Source of the DNA: an uncultured Chitinophagaceae bacterium | GTDB taxonomy: Bacteria; Bacteroidota; Bacteroidia; Chitinophagales; Chitinophagaceae | Reading direction: 5' to 3' | DNA length: 64,000 bases | Assembly (NCBI GenBank): GCA_937907395.1 | Contig: CALCII010000009.1 | Coordinates: 1 to 64,000, forward strand | In this document: positions 19,401-27,479 of the stretch, one piece after another | Layout: every line of letters starts with the position of its first letter | Position numbering within the stretch: position 1 is the first letter of the stretch | Notes under the pieces: model-generated | Told to the model about the DNA's origin: nothing | Databases searched by the model: none | The model's input: the letters and a program-made list of their open reading frames with translations, nothing else | Translations under genes and position numbers: made by a program

Positions 19401-20315
19401 AGTTGTTGCAGATGCCAGAGAAACGATGTGGCCATTCTGGATACTGATTGTATTTGCAGTTGATGTTGGCGCTATGCTTGCCAGGTGCCAGGTACTGCCA
19501 TCTAATGAGCTTTCCCATATGTGATATGAACCCCAATCACCACTTTTGCGGCTACGGAAAAAATCTGTTGCGTTACTGGCAGTATAGGAACCACTGGTTG
19601 CAGAAATTGAAAAATTATCTAAGCCAATTGCTTGCCCATTGGAAGATCCACCAACACCTGTAAAAGTCCATCGGAAATAGTAAGAACTTCCATTAGGAAT
19701 GATCACATCTGAAATTGTAAATGACTTAGAAATAGAAGTTGGTGGATTGTAAACGGTGGTATTGTTTGCATCTGCAGCATACGTTTGATCACCACTGGTT
19801 TCATTTGACCAATTCGTTCCATCGTTACTATGAAAAAAAGTCCAGTTAAAAGCCCTTGTCCCGGATCTGTATTTTTCAAAGTCGAAGGAAATATTAAGTG
19901 ATGTTATTGTTGAACCGGTATTATTGGTTACTTGTAACATGATGGATCTGGGAGAGCTAAATCCTCCGGTATTTAAAAAACCCAGTGAGCGGTCTGTTGC
20001 ACTGGCAGTTATTCCATTAGCATAATTATAAGTACCTCCGGTTGAGGACGAACTAATAACGCCAGTGCCGGTTGAACCAGCGGCATAATCGGTTGCTGTA
20101 GTTCCTCCCGAAAAAACAGTGCCTGGAGAAACAACGAATCCCGAAGGAAGTGTTGCTGTTGCAGACGACCCTAAACTGTTGAAGTTTTCTGTATAGGCAG
20201 TACTTAATGCATTAATAGAAATCTGGGATTGCCCTTTCCCGGCAATAAACAAGGAAGTAATGAGAAGGAAAATACGGTAAGCGTTCCTTTTGGTAAAAAG
20301 TAAAAATGGTTTCAT
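16449..20315 (-). CDS. Giant secreted T9SS cargo (1288 aa), paralog of neighbour
   Basis: Large predicted surface protein with signal peptide (IFLLITSLFIAGKGQSQ, about residues 15-31). The N-terminal sandwich begins TAYTENFNSLG, a motif also seen at the start of the 320-aa cargo and in the DUF5689 lipoprotein of this window. A long Gly/Thr/Asn-rich part (about 270-920) resembles a beta-helix. From about residue 945 to the end it aligns by eye with the 2234-aa neighbour: YGPVRKIGNDTFDFPVG, GGYRRISIS, CEYWRLDR, KSQCN, RKVNLDWSV, NGWNYYRLKAVDQ, KVWMG, then the sorting domain VSPVPANNVLNLQ ... GTYYLRLVTK ... EQFVKQ. The two genes are a tandem duplication that diverged in the passenger part. Specific role unknown. 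A promoter-like element lies about 110 bases upstream. Confidence 0.87.
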   Translation of the reverse strand: MKPFLLFTKRNAYRIFLLITSLFIAGKGQSQISINALSTAYTENFNSLGSSATATLPSGFVVSPGTVFSGGTTATDYAAGSTGTGVISSSSTGGTYNYANGITASATDRSLGFLNTGGFSSPRSIMLQVTNNTGSTITSLNISFDFEKYRSGTRAFNWTFFHSNDGTNWSNETSGDQTYAADANNTTVYNPPTSISKSFTISDVIIPNGSSYYFRWTFTGVGGSSNGQAIGLDNFSISATSGSYTASNATDFFRSRKSGDWGSYHIWESSLDGSTWHLASIAPTSTANTISIQNGHIVSLASATTADQLTIQSGGTLVHNSGASFSLNDGTGTDMIVYGTYTIYGDIPTVTSATYSVESGGVVRVLDNLTPGLSDDLAYQTSSCTFRTGSVFLWETGSFPSSGITYFKPIAEYPVFRVATSSLVGANSATIIYGFLEVNSGITLTIQNSGNRTIRDGFGGNGNINLTGGTILVSGTDLATTRIAGSGTLTLSNTSTNVQLLNAAQVSLNSNYVVNGSGLAFTVNSGAWLNCGTNILSGSANFVLASGGRLGIGSTAGITSSGTSGNIQTTGRSFNSAADYLYNGTANQVTGGFTTTPTASTVNSLTIANSTTVSLSAGNDGLTTRFLYLYGGTFSIGSGQNLNITNVANGGVYANGGLLTSGAAGGTVTYLTGGNVMIATGSSPRQPNFYNVVINCGVDFNGPAGQSASIANSLQINSGGYSTDAPFYETGSTLIYSTGGTYSRNTEWGSASNQGYPHHVTVRGKTTLNLATNAISPAQLAIGGDLTLGGTSSSSDTGVVNMDSYMGKVLNVGGNLVIGNTISSGSKLNLSLQIGGDLWVGGNFTRYDNNYYNDNNRAIYFKGSANATISTPNVAITPGIPTQYFSYAEIDKNISTNTVTLSCPVGVNNRFRFTKGTVKTDISSLLVFSDNAITSNASDSSFAYGPVRKIGNDTFDFPVGVPLLTGPNGSPVGGYRRISISAPSVNTDAFTAEYYLANPYSRGNLVAPASPSVMRLSFCEYWRLDRTTGGSNVNVTLTWQPKSQCNAGPYVDNTSYLAIVRSVASGYPFGTGDWNAYGNDGTSGTTSSGSIIWKNVNAFGPFTLGTTSQLYNYLPYDLSRFKATGSGRKVNLDWSVAQNDQMDYYSIERSTNGTNFQPLVTVEAYRNRSSASYNRVDLLPVNGWNYYRLKAVDQSGQAYYSDLQKVWMGQAVGIKVSPVPANNVLNLQIPANTFVLNAEVLNTAGQTLMNFRTQGTNTALDITRLSPGTYYLRLVTKDGTIIEQFVKQ

Positions 20316-20422
20316 CCTGAGCTGTACGTTTTTGCAGGTTTCGAATTAACTAATAAAGTGTTTAGCTAAGAGTTAAGAGGGCAGCTTTGTACAGGGTTGG
20401 ATTCTACCTAGAGATTAAGCGG

Positions 20423-20453
20423 GTAAAATACGGCGCAATTCCAGAAAATCAAA
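20423..20453 (-). promoter_or_regulatory. Promoter-like element upstream of the 1288-aa cargo
   Basis: On the minus strand TTTG (20453-20450) is followed after 19 bases by TATTTTAC (20430-20423), close to the Bacteroidota promoter TTTG-N19-TAnnTTTG with two mismatches in the -7 box. Transcription would begin near 20416, giving a leader of about 100 bases. The block TTTGATTTTCTGGAATT is nearly identical to one upstream of the gene starting at 41624. Confidence 0.5.
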
Positions 20454-20534
20454 GCTTTAGGTGTATTAATTTCATAGAGAAAATATTCTCATTTTAATTG
20501 ACAAACGAATACGTTTTTTTGTTGCCTGAAGGGC

Positions 20535-20565
20535 ACAAAAAAACCGGAACAAGTCCGGTTCTTTT
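20535..20565 (-). terminator. Terminator of the nuclease-family gene
   Basis: On the minus strand a 7-bp stem (AACCGGA / TCCGGTT) is followed by seven T. It lies 14 bases after the stop of the gene ending at 20579. The remaining intergenic bases 20316-20534 contain only the promoter-like element listed above. Confidence 0.85.
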
Positions 20566-20578
20566 ATTCAGGGTTTAA

Positions 20579-21619
20579 TTATTGAATTTTTTTCAACATC
20601 ACCAGGTAGGTGGGGAAGTGGTCACTATAGCCACCGCGGTAGGTCATGCCATCCCAGGTGCGCATGGGGTATCCTTTGTATTTGCCTTGATTTTCAACGA
20701 GAAACTCCTGGTTGAAGATGTATTGTTTGGCATAAAAGAACCCGGTTTGTTCCTTGTTGAGCCACGGAAAGGTGATCATGATCTGGTCAAACAGTCCCCA
20801 TGAATCCTGGTAGGCGATGGTGCCGATGCCTTTTTTATACAAATCGGTCCAGGGGTTGAAAATGCCTTTGGGGCGCACTTCGTTTACATTACCCTTGGCC
20901 TTGAGAACGGCAGTAATGCTTGGGCTTACGGGATCGTCGTTCAAATCGCCCATGATAATGGCTTTGGCATTTGGATCTGTTTGCTGAATAGCTTCCAGGT
21001 GTTTTTTCACCACTTCGGCTGCTGCGGCACGTCCGGGGGCGCTGCGTTCTTCACCACCACTTCGGCTGGGCCAGTGGTTCACATATACGTGGATGGTTTC
21101 GCCATCCAGTCTTCCTTTCACCCAGAGTACATCACGGGTGTAATAAGAATCTTTGGCACCGGATGGCAGTTTTACAAACAGGTTTTTACTGGTATCTACA
21201 GTAAAATATTTCGGATTATAAAGAAGGGCCACGTCCACACCACGGCGGTCGGGGCTGTTATAATGAACAATCTTATAATTCCTGCTTTTAAGTTTGGGCA
21301 TGTGGATCAGGTCATTGAGTACGGTGTCGTTTTCAATTTCGGCTACACCTAAGAGTGCTGGTCCATCGGGATTAATATTGGTGCCAATCTGGCTGATCAC
21401 ATCGGCCAGTTTTCCCAATTTGGTCCAGTAAATAGTTGAGTTGTAATTACGGATACCGGTAGGGAGGAATTCCTCATCGTCTACATTCGGGTCATTAATT
21501 GTATCATAAAGATTTTCCAGATTATAAAAAGAGACAATCGCCACTTTATAATTCTGTTTCTGGGCCTGTACGGTAAAGCTGCATACGGCAAGAGCAATGA
21601 TTAAACTGAGTCTGTACAT
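20579..21619 (-). CDS. Secreted endonuclease/exonuclease/phosphatase-family protein
   Basis: Predicted exported phosphodiesterase or phosphatase of the DNase I-like (EEP) fold, about 346 aa. The start at MYRLSLIIALAVCSFTVQAQ gives a clean signal peptide; the longer frame to 21730 passes through the promoter and lacks a signal peptide. EEP hallmarks are SFYNLENLYD (metal-binding Asn), VAEIEN (metal-binding Glu), VNHWPS, IMGDLNDDP (catalytic Asp-x-Asn) and the C-terminal YSDHFPTYL (Asp-His). There is no sorting domain, so it is probably periplasmic or released. It is divergent from the TonB receptor and DUF5689 lipoprotein, suggesting a shared role, perhaps breaking down nucleic acid or another phosphodiester for uptake. 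Substrate unproven. Confidence 0.85.
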   Translation of the reverse strand: MYRLSLIIALAVCSFTVQAQKQNYKVAIVSFYNLENLYDTINDPNVDDEEFLPTGIRNYNSTIYWTKLGKLADVISQIGTNINPDGPALLGVAEIENDTVLNDLIHMPKLKSRNYKIVHYNSPDRRGVDVALLYNPKYFTVDTSKNLFVKLPSGAKDSYYTRDVLWVKGRLDGETIHVYVNHWPSRSGGEERSAPGRAAAAEVVKKHLEAIQQTDPNAKAIIMGDLNDDPVSPSITAVLKAKGNVNEVRPKGIFNPWTDLYKKGIGTIAYQDSWGLFDQIMITFPWLNKEQTGFFYAKQYIFNQEFLVENQGKYKGYPMRTWDGMTYRGGYSDHFPTYLVMLKKIQ

Positions 21620-21635
21620 ATTAAAAAAATAAATG

Positions 21636-21643
21636 CAAACATA
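21636..21643 (-). promoter_or_regulatory. -7 box of the nuclease-family gene
   Basis: The minus strand reads TATGTTTG, an exact TAnnTTTG match, 16 bases before the ATG at 21619. The -33 element is weak. The position leaves a very short leader and supports the start at 21619, since a transcript from here could not include the longer reading frame. Confidence 0.6.
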
Positions 21644-21762
21644 CGGGAAAGAACAATGTTGGGGCGAAACCAGGTTGTTTAATGTTGGGATTAACTTTTT
21701 ATAAATAAAGATTTTTAAATTGAATTGCACCTTACCTTCGTAGGCTTAACAAAATTGCAATT

Positions 21763-24348
21763 ATGCCAAAACTACTTTTACTGTTTGTGGCTTTGCTTTT
21801 CAGCATCACACTGAGTGCGCAGGTAAAACCGGCGCCATCTTCCGATACCACTAGGGTGAAGGCTGACAGTCTGAATGAAGCAAAGCATGATGAGCTGAAG
21901 GACAACCTGATGGACAATATTCCGGTTGTATCGCTCGATGAAAATGAACTGGGCGATGCAAGTTCGCAGAATATTTCGAGCGTGCTCAGCGCAGGGAGAG
22001 ACCCTTTCTTTAATGCTGCCTCTTTTAATTTCAGTGCAGTGCGTTTCCGTATCAGAGGTTATGATGCTGATTTATTCAGTACTTATATGAACGGAATTCC
22101 CATGGAAAACCTTGACAATGGCTTTACTCCTTTTGGATTATGGGGTGGGCTGAATGATATGATGCGTAACAGAGATCTTTCTATTGGGCTCCGTTACAAT
22201 ACATTTTCTTTTGGTGAATTAGGAAGTGTAACCAATATCGACAGTCGTGCCAGTAAGCAACGCAAGCAAACTCAAATTGGCTATGCGTTAAGTAATCGTA
22301 ACTACACACATCGTGTTACTTTCAGCCATAATACCGGTATCAGCAAAAAAGGCTGGGCCTTTTCAATTGCAGGTAGCCGCCGCTGGGCCGATGAAGGATA
22401 TGTGCCGGGTACTTATTATGATGGATGGAGTTGGTTTGCCGGCGTTGACAAACGTATTGGCCAGAAACATTTATTGTCATTGGTGGCTTTTGGTGCTCCT
22501 ACAGAAAATGGTCGTCAGGGTGCTGCTGTTGCAGAAGCTCAGGAACTTACCGGAAGTCATTATTACAATCCTTTCTGGGGGTATCAGAACGGAAAGAAAA
22601 GAAATGCAAGCATAGGTAAAACCAATCAGCCTTTCTTCATCTTCACACATGATTTCCGTATCAATAACAAAACATCTTTGGTAACAGCAGCAGGTTATTC
22701 TTTTGGTAAAAGAAGTACAACCGGTATTGATTGGTATAATGCAGCCGACCCCCGTCCGGATTACTATCGTTATCTGCCCAGCTACCAGAGAGATGAAGTG
22801 TTGAAAGAACGAGTAGCCGAAGCATGGCGTACAGATCCATCTATCAGCCAGATCAATTGGGACAACCTTTACCTGGCCAATTACAATAGTATGGAAACAG
22901 TTAAAAACGTAAATGGTATTGCTGGTAACAATGTAACCGGTAAACGTTCACACTATATTCTCGAAGAACGTGTGAATGATGCCAAACGTTTTAATGCAAA
23001 CACTGTATTAAATACAAGAATCTCTAATCACGTAGATCTTACATTTGGTGCTACTTATCAATGGCAGCGCAATCGCTATTACAAGCAAGTAAATGATTTA
23101 CTGGGTGGTGATTTTTATGTAGATGTGAATCAGTTTGCAGAGCGTTTCTTTCCTACTAATCAAACAGTGAATCAAAACAACCTCTTGTCACCCAACCGTG
23201 TGTTGAAAGTTGGTGATCGTTTTGGTTATTTCTATGACATGTATGTAACCAAAGCATCAACATGGGGGCAAGGCGTATTTAAATTTAATAAAGTTGACTT
23301 CTTTGTTGCTGCTGATTTATCTTATACACGTTTCTTCAGAGACGGGCATACGATTAATGGTTTGTTCCCTAAGAATTCATTTGGTGTAACTAAGATTAAC
23401 AGCTTTACCAATTACTCTGTAAAAGCAGGAGCTACTTATAAAATCAATGGCCGTAACTATCTCTATGTGAACGGTGCCTATATGACAAGAGCACCTTTCT
23501 TTGAGAATGTATATTTGTCGCCACGTACAAGGGATATTCAACAGGATAATGTGCAAAGCGAAACCGTTAAGACCGTTGAAGGTGGATATGTGCTCAATGC
23601 ACCCCGTTTGAAAGTTCGTTTGAGTGGTTACTTCACTCAGTTCGATAACCAGATGAATGTATTAACATTCTACCACGACGGCTATCAGAACTTTGTAAAC
23701 TATGCTATTAACAATATTGACAAATTACACTTTGGTGGTGAATTTGGTTTCGAAGCGAAAGTAATGCGTAATGTTACCGTTACCGGTGCTGCATCTCTAA
23801 GCCGCTACTATTTTAACAGCCGTCAGAACACTACAACCACGCTGGATAATACAGCCGAAATTCTGGGGCGTGATACTGTTTACAATCGTAATTACAGAGT
23901 AGGAGGAACACCTCAGGAAGCATTCAGTCTTGGCATTACTTATCGTTCTCCGAAATTCTGGTTTGTGAGTTTAACCGGAAATTATTTCAGGGAAATGTGG
24001 TTGGACTTCAACCCGATCAGAAGAACAGTAACAGCTGTGGATGGCTTGGAAGAGAAGAGTGATTTATGGAATAGTATCCTTGATCAGCAACATCTCAAAG
24101 ATCAATATACATTGGACTTCTTTGGTGGTTATTCTTATAAACTGCCCCGTCATTTAAGTGGCGGTCGTAATATGTTCCTTGTGCTGAATCTTGGTATTAA
24201 TAACCTGTTGAATAATAAGGATATTATCACCGGTGGGTTTGAGCAGCTGCGTTTTGACATGAATGAAAAAGATGTCAATAAGTTCCCTGCAAAATATTTT
24301 TATGCATACGGTCTGAACTATTTCGCCAGTGTGGCCTTCAGATTTTAA
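21763..24348 (+). CDS. TonB-dependent outer-membrane receptor
   Basis: Outer-membrane TonB-dependent transporter, 861 aa, with signal peptide LLLLFVALLFSITLSAQ (about residues 3-20). There is no N-terminal carboxypeptidase-like (CarboxypepD_reg) domain and no STN domain; a short linker leads to a plug domain from about 50 to 160 (NISSVLSAGRDPFFNAASFN, VRFRIRGYDADLFSTYMNGI). The remainder is a 22-strand-type barrel rich in Tyr/Phe/Asn and ends in FASVAFRF, with the C-terminal aromatic typical of outer-membrane proteins. It imports a ligand with energy from TonB-ExbBD. The ligand is unknown. The DUF5689 lipoprotein follows after 25 bases in the same transcript, and a secreted EEP-family enzyme lies divergent. 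It lacks a SusD partner. Confidence 0.92.
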   Translation: MPKLLLLFVALLFSITLSAQVKPAPSSDTTRVKADSLNEAKHDELKDNLMDNIPVVSLDENELGDASSQNISSVLSAGRDPFFNAASFNFSAVRFRIRGYDADLFSTYMNGIPMENLDNGFTPFGLWGGLNDMMRNRDLSIGLRYNTFSFGELGSVTNIDSRASKQRKQTQIGYALSNRNYTHRVTFSHNTGISKKGWAFSIAGSRRWADEGYVPGTYYDGWSWFAGVDKRIGQKHLLSLVAFGAPTENGRQGAAVAEAQELTGSHYYNPFWGYQNGKKRNASIGKTNQPFFIFTHDFRINNKTSLVTAAGYSFGKRSTTGIDWYNAADPRPDYYRYLPSYQRDEVLKERVAEAWRTDPSISQINWDNLYLANYNSMETVKNVNGIAGNNVTGKRSHYILEERVNDAKRFNANTVLNTRISNHVDLTFGATYQWQRNRYYKQVNDLLGGDFYVDVNQFAERFFPTNQTVNQNNLLSPNRVLKVGDRFGYFYDMYVTKASTWGQGVFKFNKVDFFVAADLSYTRFFRDGHTINGLFPKNSFGVTKINSFTNYSVKAGATYKINGRNYLYVNGAYMTRAPFFENVYLSPRTRDIQQDNVQSETVKTVEGGYVLNAPRLKVRLSGYFTQFDNQMNVLTFYHDGYQNFVNYAINNIDKLHFGGEFGFEAKVMRNVTVTGAASLSRYYFNSRQNTTTTLDNTAEILGRDTVYNRNYRVGGTPQEAFSLGITYRSPKFWFVSLTGNYFREMWLDFNPIRRTVTAVDGLEEKSDLWNSILDQQHLKDQYTLDFFGGYSYKLPRHLSGGRNMFLVLNLGINNLLNNKDIITGGFEQLRFDMNEKDVNKFPAKYFYAYGLNYFASVAFRF

Positions 24349-24373
24349 TTGAACCATTTACAAACTAAGTAAT

Positions 24374-26497
24374 ATGAAAAATATGAATAATAAATCAAAA
24401 CTTCTCGTAACAATGATGGCACTGGTTGTCCTCATTGTAGCCGGTGTTTCTTCCTGTAAGAAAAAGTTTGATGCGCCTCCCGGCCCATCTGATCCGGCAA
24501 TGACTGCCACACATACTCTTGCTCAGCTCAAAGCAATGCATACAGTGGGTGGTGCAATAGATGTAATTAACACCGACATGATCATTTCCGGTGTAGTAAT
24601 TGCGAACGACAAAAGCGGTAACCTGTATAAGCAAATTTATATTCAGGATGCTTCCGGTGCACTCCAGGTAACCTTAGACGCAACCAACTTGTATAACACC
24701 TACCCGGTAGGCCGCAGAGTGTTTATTAAAGTGAAAGGATTAGCTTTAAGTGATTACAATGGATTAATGCAATTAGGTATCAGAGCAATCGTAGATGGTA
24801 GTCCTACTATACAGGGAATTCCTTCTGGTTTGATTAAGCAGTACCTGTTTGGTGGTTCTATCAATAACCCCGTTACTGTAAAAGTGGTTACGAATATCAA
24901 TTCATTAACTACAGATATGCAGGATCCTAACATAGGAAACCTCATTCAGTTAAATGATTTTGAATTTTCTGCAGCTGATACTACTAAAACCTATGGTGAC
25001 ACATCGGCTTACAAAGCAGATCTGAACCGTACTGTTAGTGCCTGTAACGGTACAAATGTAATTATCCGCACTAGTGGATACGCCAATTTTGCCGGTGTGA
25101 AATTGCCTTCCGGTAAAGGACAATTACTTTCTATTTATACAGTGTTCAGAACAACCAAACAGTTAGTTCTTCGTGATACTGCAGATGTGAAGTTTACAGG
25201 TACACGTTGCGGACAAGGCCCAACTACTCTGATGACTACCTCCTCTGTTCGTGCTTTATTCACCGGAACCACCACTACCATCCCTGATGGCCGTAAGATT
25301 ACAGGTGTGGTGATCAGTGACCGTACCACTTCTAATCTGAACGCTCAAAATATTGTATTGCAGCAGGGAACAGGCCTCAGTGGAATTCTGATCCGTTTTT
25401 CTGCCGCTCATAGCTTTAATCTGGGCGATTCAATTGATGTGAACGTGTCTCAGCAGGAATTGTCAGAATTTAACAGCTTATTGCAGGTAAATAATGTACC
25501 ACTCAGCTATGCTTCATTAAAGGGCACAGGCAAAACCATTACTCCCCGTGCAACAACGATAGCAGATATTAATACCAATTTTGAAACGTGGGAATCAACT
25601 CTCGTAACGGTTAGTAATGTATCATTATCCGGAGGTACTACTCCGGGTAATTATGGAGGAAGTGTTACATTAACTTCAGGTGTGAACACATTAGTAATGT
25701 TTACTGCCTCTGGTGCAACATTTGCCAACCAGGTATTCCCCTCTAATGCAGCTTCTGTAACTGGTTATCTCAGCCAGTTTGGAACAACCAAACAATTAGG
25801 GATCCGTAATCCGGGTGGCGCATTAAATGATGTGGTTGCTGGTTCTGGCGGCGGTGGCGGATCAACCGGACTTGCCTTAACTACATCACCATACACACAG
25901 AATTTTGATGGTATCGGTTCTGGATTACCTCAAGGTTTTTTTGCAAAAATCAGTGCCACAGCTACAGCATTAGGAAGCGATATGCCACCTTACAGCAGCT
26001 TAGCTGTAACTCCCTGGAATCAAACGAGTGCCGGTCTTAAGAATTTTGCTTCAGCAACTGGTTTAACTGCTTCAGCTACAGATATTGTTCAGGCTGCAGA
26101 AACGAACCGTGCAATGGGCATACGGCAAACTTCTTCCGCAGGTTATGATCCAGGTGCGGCATTTGTGGTTCAACTGGCCAATACAACCGGAAAGTCAAAC
26201 TTCCAGATGTCGTTTAAGTTGCAATCACTGGATAATTCTATTGGTCGTACAACTGTTTGGGTAATTGATTATGCCATTGGTGATGCTCCAACGAGCTTTA
26301 CCACTATTACCACAACTCCGGCTTCTTTATCCACAAGTGGAACGTTCTCCAGTACCAATGTAAGCGTTACACTTCCTGCGGCTGTTAATAATCAAGGTCA
26401 GAAGGTTTGGATACGGATTGTATCTCTTGCAGCAACAACAGGATCCGGAAGCCGGGCTTCAACTGCAATTGATGATTTTCAGTTAACCTGGAATTAA
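24374..26497 (+). CDS. DUF5689-domain lipoprotein
   Basis: Predicted surface or outer-membrane lipoprotein, 707 aa. The lipobox is GVSSC near residue 28, followed by KKKFDAPPGP. Two copies of an OB-fold-like DUF5689 domain seem present: about 45-265 (HTLAQLKAMH, ISGVVIANDKSGNLYKQIYI, ATNLYNTYPVGRRVFIKVKG) and about 290-490 (VRALFTGTTTTIPDGRKITG, IVLQQGTGLSGILIRF). After a Gly linker (SGGGGGS) the C-terminal 210 residues form a beta-sandwich starting TTSPYTQNFDGIG and ending RASTAIDDFQLTW. This last domain is homologous to the 320-aa T9SS cargo at 28069-29031. It probably works with the upstream TonB receptor as a ligand-binding partner. The ligand is unknown. Confidence 0.85.
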   Translation: MKNMNNKSKLLVTMMALVVLIVAGVSSCKKKFDAPPGPSDPAMTATHTLAQLKAMHTVGGAIDVINTDMIISGVVIANDKSGNLYKQIYIQDASGALQVTLDATNLYNTYPVGRRVFIKVKGLALSDYNGLMQLGIRAIVDGSPTIQGIPSGLIKQYLFGGSINNPVTVKVVTNINSLTTDMQDPNIGNLIQLNDFEFSAADTTKTYGDTSAYKADLNRTVSACNGTNVIIRTSGYANFAGVKLPSGKGQLLSIYTVFRTTKQLVLRDTADVKFTGTRCGQGPTTLMTTSSVRALFTGTTTTIPDGRKITGVVISDRTTSNLNAQNIVLQQGTGLSGILIRFSAAHSFNLGDSIDVNVSQQELSEFNSLLQVNNVPLSYASLKGTGKTITPRATTIADINTNFETWESTLVTVSNVSLSGGTTPGNYGGSVTLTSGVNTLVMFTASGATFANQVFPSNAASVTGYLSQFGTTKQLGIRNPGGALNDVVAGSGGGGGSTGLALTTSPYTQNFDGIGSGLPQGFFAKISATATALGSDMPPYSSLAVTPWNQTSAGLKNFASATGLTASATDIVQAAETNRAMGIRQTSSAGYDPGAAFVVQLANTTGKSNFQMSFKLQSLDNSIGRTTVWVIDYAIGDAPTSFTTITTTPASLSTSGTFSSTNVSVTLPAAVNNQGQKVWIRIVSLAATTGSGSRASTAIDDFQLTWN

Positions 26498-26518
26498 TCG
26501 TTGTTCAATATCATTAGC

Positions 26519-26550
26519 AAAACAGCCCCGTTATAACGGGGCTGTTTTAT
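26519..26550 (+). terminator. Terminator of the TonB/DUF5689 operon
   Basis: A perfect palindrome AAAACAGCCCCGTT / AACGGGGCTGTTTT (26519-26548) lies 22 bases after the DUF5689 stop and ends in T residues. It is an intrinsic terminator, and its symmetry could also let it work from the other side. Confidence 0.9.
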
Positions 26551-26612
26551 TGAAATCAATAGTAGTCGATTTCTTTGCAGAAAAGCTTGAGATACTTCAA
26601 AAAGGGCCGAAT

Positions 26613-26647
26613 AAAAAAGGTTGTCAGAATTTCTGACAACCTTTTTT
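26613..26647 (-). terminator. Terminator of rpsF-rpsR-rplI
   Basis: A long perfect hairpin (AAAAAAGGTTGTCAGAA / TTCTGACAACCTTTTTT) stands 20 bases after the rplI stop. Read on the minus strand it ends in a run of six T. It would also function on the plus strand as a second stop for the upstream operon. Confidence 0.92.
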
Positions 26648-26666
26648 CTATCAATAAGAACGGAGA

Positions 26667-27116
26667 TTAAGCTTCTGCCACCACTTCGTATTCAATTTCT
26701 GCTTCGTTACCGTTAGCGAAATCAATTTTCGCTTTGTGGGTACCCAGTTCTTTCACTTCATCAGCCAATTGAATTTTACGACGATCGATTTCATAACCTT
26801 TCTGTTCACGGATTGCACGTGCAATCATTACAGTGGTAATGCTACCGAAGATTTTACCGCTGGTGCCTGTTTTTGCAGTCAGCTTAACAGGAGATTCTGT
26901 AAGCTTCGCAATAACAGATTTAATTTCAGCGAGCATAGCATCTTCTTTTTTCTTTTGCACTTTCAGTCGTTCTTCCAGTTGCTTCAGATTTGAAGGAGAT
27001 GCTTCTACTGCGATTTTCTGCGGGATAAGGAAGTTACGGGCATAGCCGTTTTTCACTTTTACCACTTCGTTTTTACCGCCCAGGTTGTTTACATCCTGAA
27101 TTAAGATTACGTCCAT
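26667..27116 (-). CDS. rplI: Ribosomal protein bL9
   Basis: Large-subunit ribosomal protein bL9, 149 aa, the usual length. The N-terminal rRNA-binding domain MDVILIQDVNNLGGKNEVV, followed by KVKNGYARNFLIPQKIAVEA, carries the family signature. The long connecting helix (about 40-75, KQLEERLKVQKKKEDAMLAE) and the C-terminal domain with GKIFGSITT are intact. It is last in the rpsF-rpsR-rplI operon and separated from rpsR by 97 bases in which I see no gene. Confidence 0.98.
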   Translation of the reverse strand: MDVILIQDVNNLGGKNEVVKVKNGYARNFLIPQKIAVEASPSNLKQLEERLKVQKKKEDAMLAEIKSVIAKLTESPVKLTAKTGTSGKIFGSITTVMIARAIREQKGYEIDRRKIQLADEVKELGTHKAKIDFANGNEAEIEYEVVAEA

Positions 27117-27213
27117 TTTGTTTGTTTTAGTTTCCCGGCGCCCAATCTTTACATTGTGACTGTCATCCGCCCATCTGTGATGGACGGAATTAGGGAAGGG
27201 TGACTAATTGAGT

Positions 27214-27477
27214 TTATTTCAACAGATCTGTTACATAAGGTAACAGTGCCATTTGACGGGCTTTTTTAACCGCATCAGTTACTTTACGTTGATATTTCAA
27301 AGAGTTACCGGTTAAACGACGAGGTAACAGTTTACCTTGCTCATTTACAAATTTTTTCAGGAACTCAATGTCTTTGTAATCCACGTACTTAATACCGTAA
27401 CGTTTAAAGCGGCAGTATTTTTTCTTCGGCTTTTCGGTTTTGATGGCCGTTAAATACTTGATTTCATTCTTTGCCAT
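27214..27477 (-). CDS. rpsR: Ribosomal protein bS18
   Basis: Small-subunit ribosomal protein bS18, 87 aa. Family blocks are YVDYKDIEFLKKFVNEQGKL and LPRRLTGNSLKYQRKVTDAV followed by KKARQMALLPYV. It forms a complex with bS6 in the ribosome, and its gene follows rpsF with only two bases between, as expected for co-translated partners. Confidence 0.98.
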   Translation of the reverse strand: MAKNEIKYLTAIKTEKPKKKYCRFKRYGIKYVDYKDIEFLKKFVNEQGKLLPRRLTGNSLKYQRKVTDAVKKARQMALLPYVTDLLK

Positions 27478-27479
27478 AA

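Noticed and set aside
21620..21730. 37-residue extension of the nuclease-family protein
   Set aside because: It would be upstream of the predicted promoter and would bury the signal peptide.
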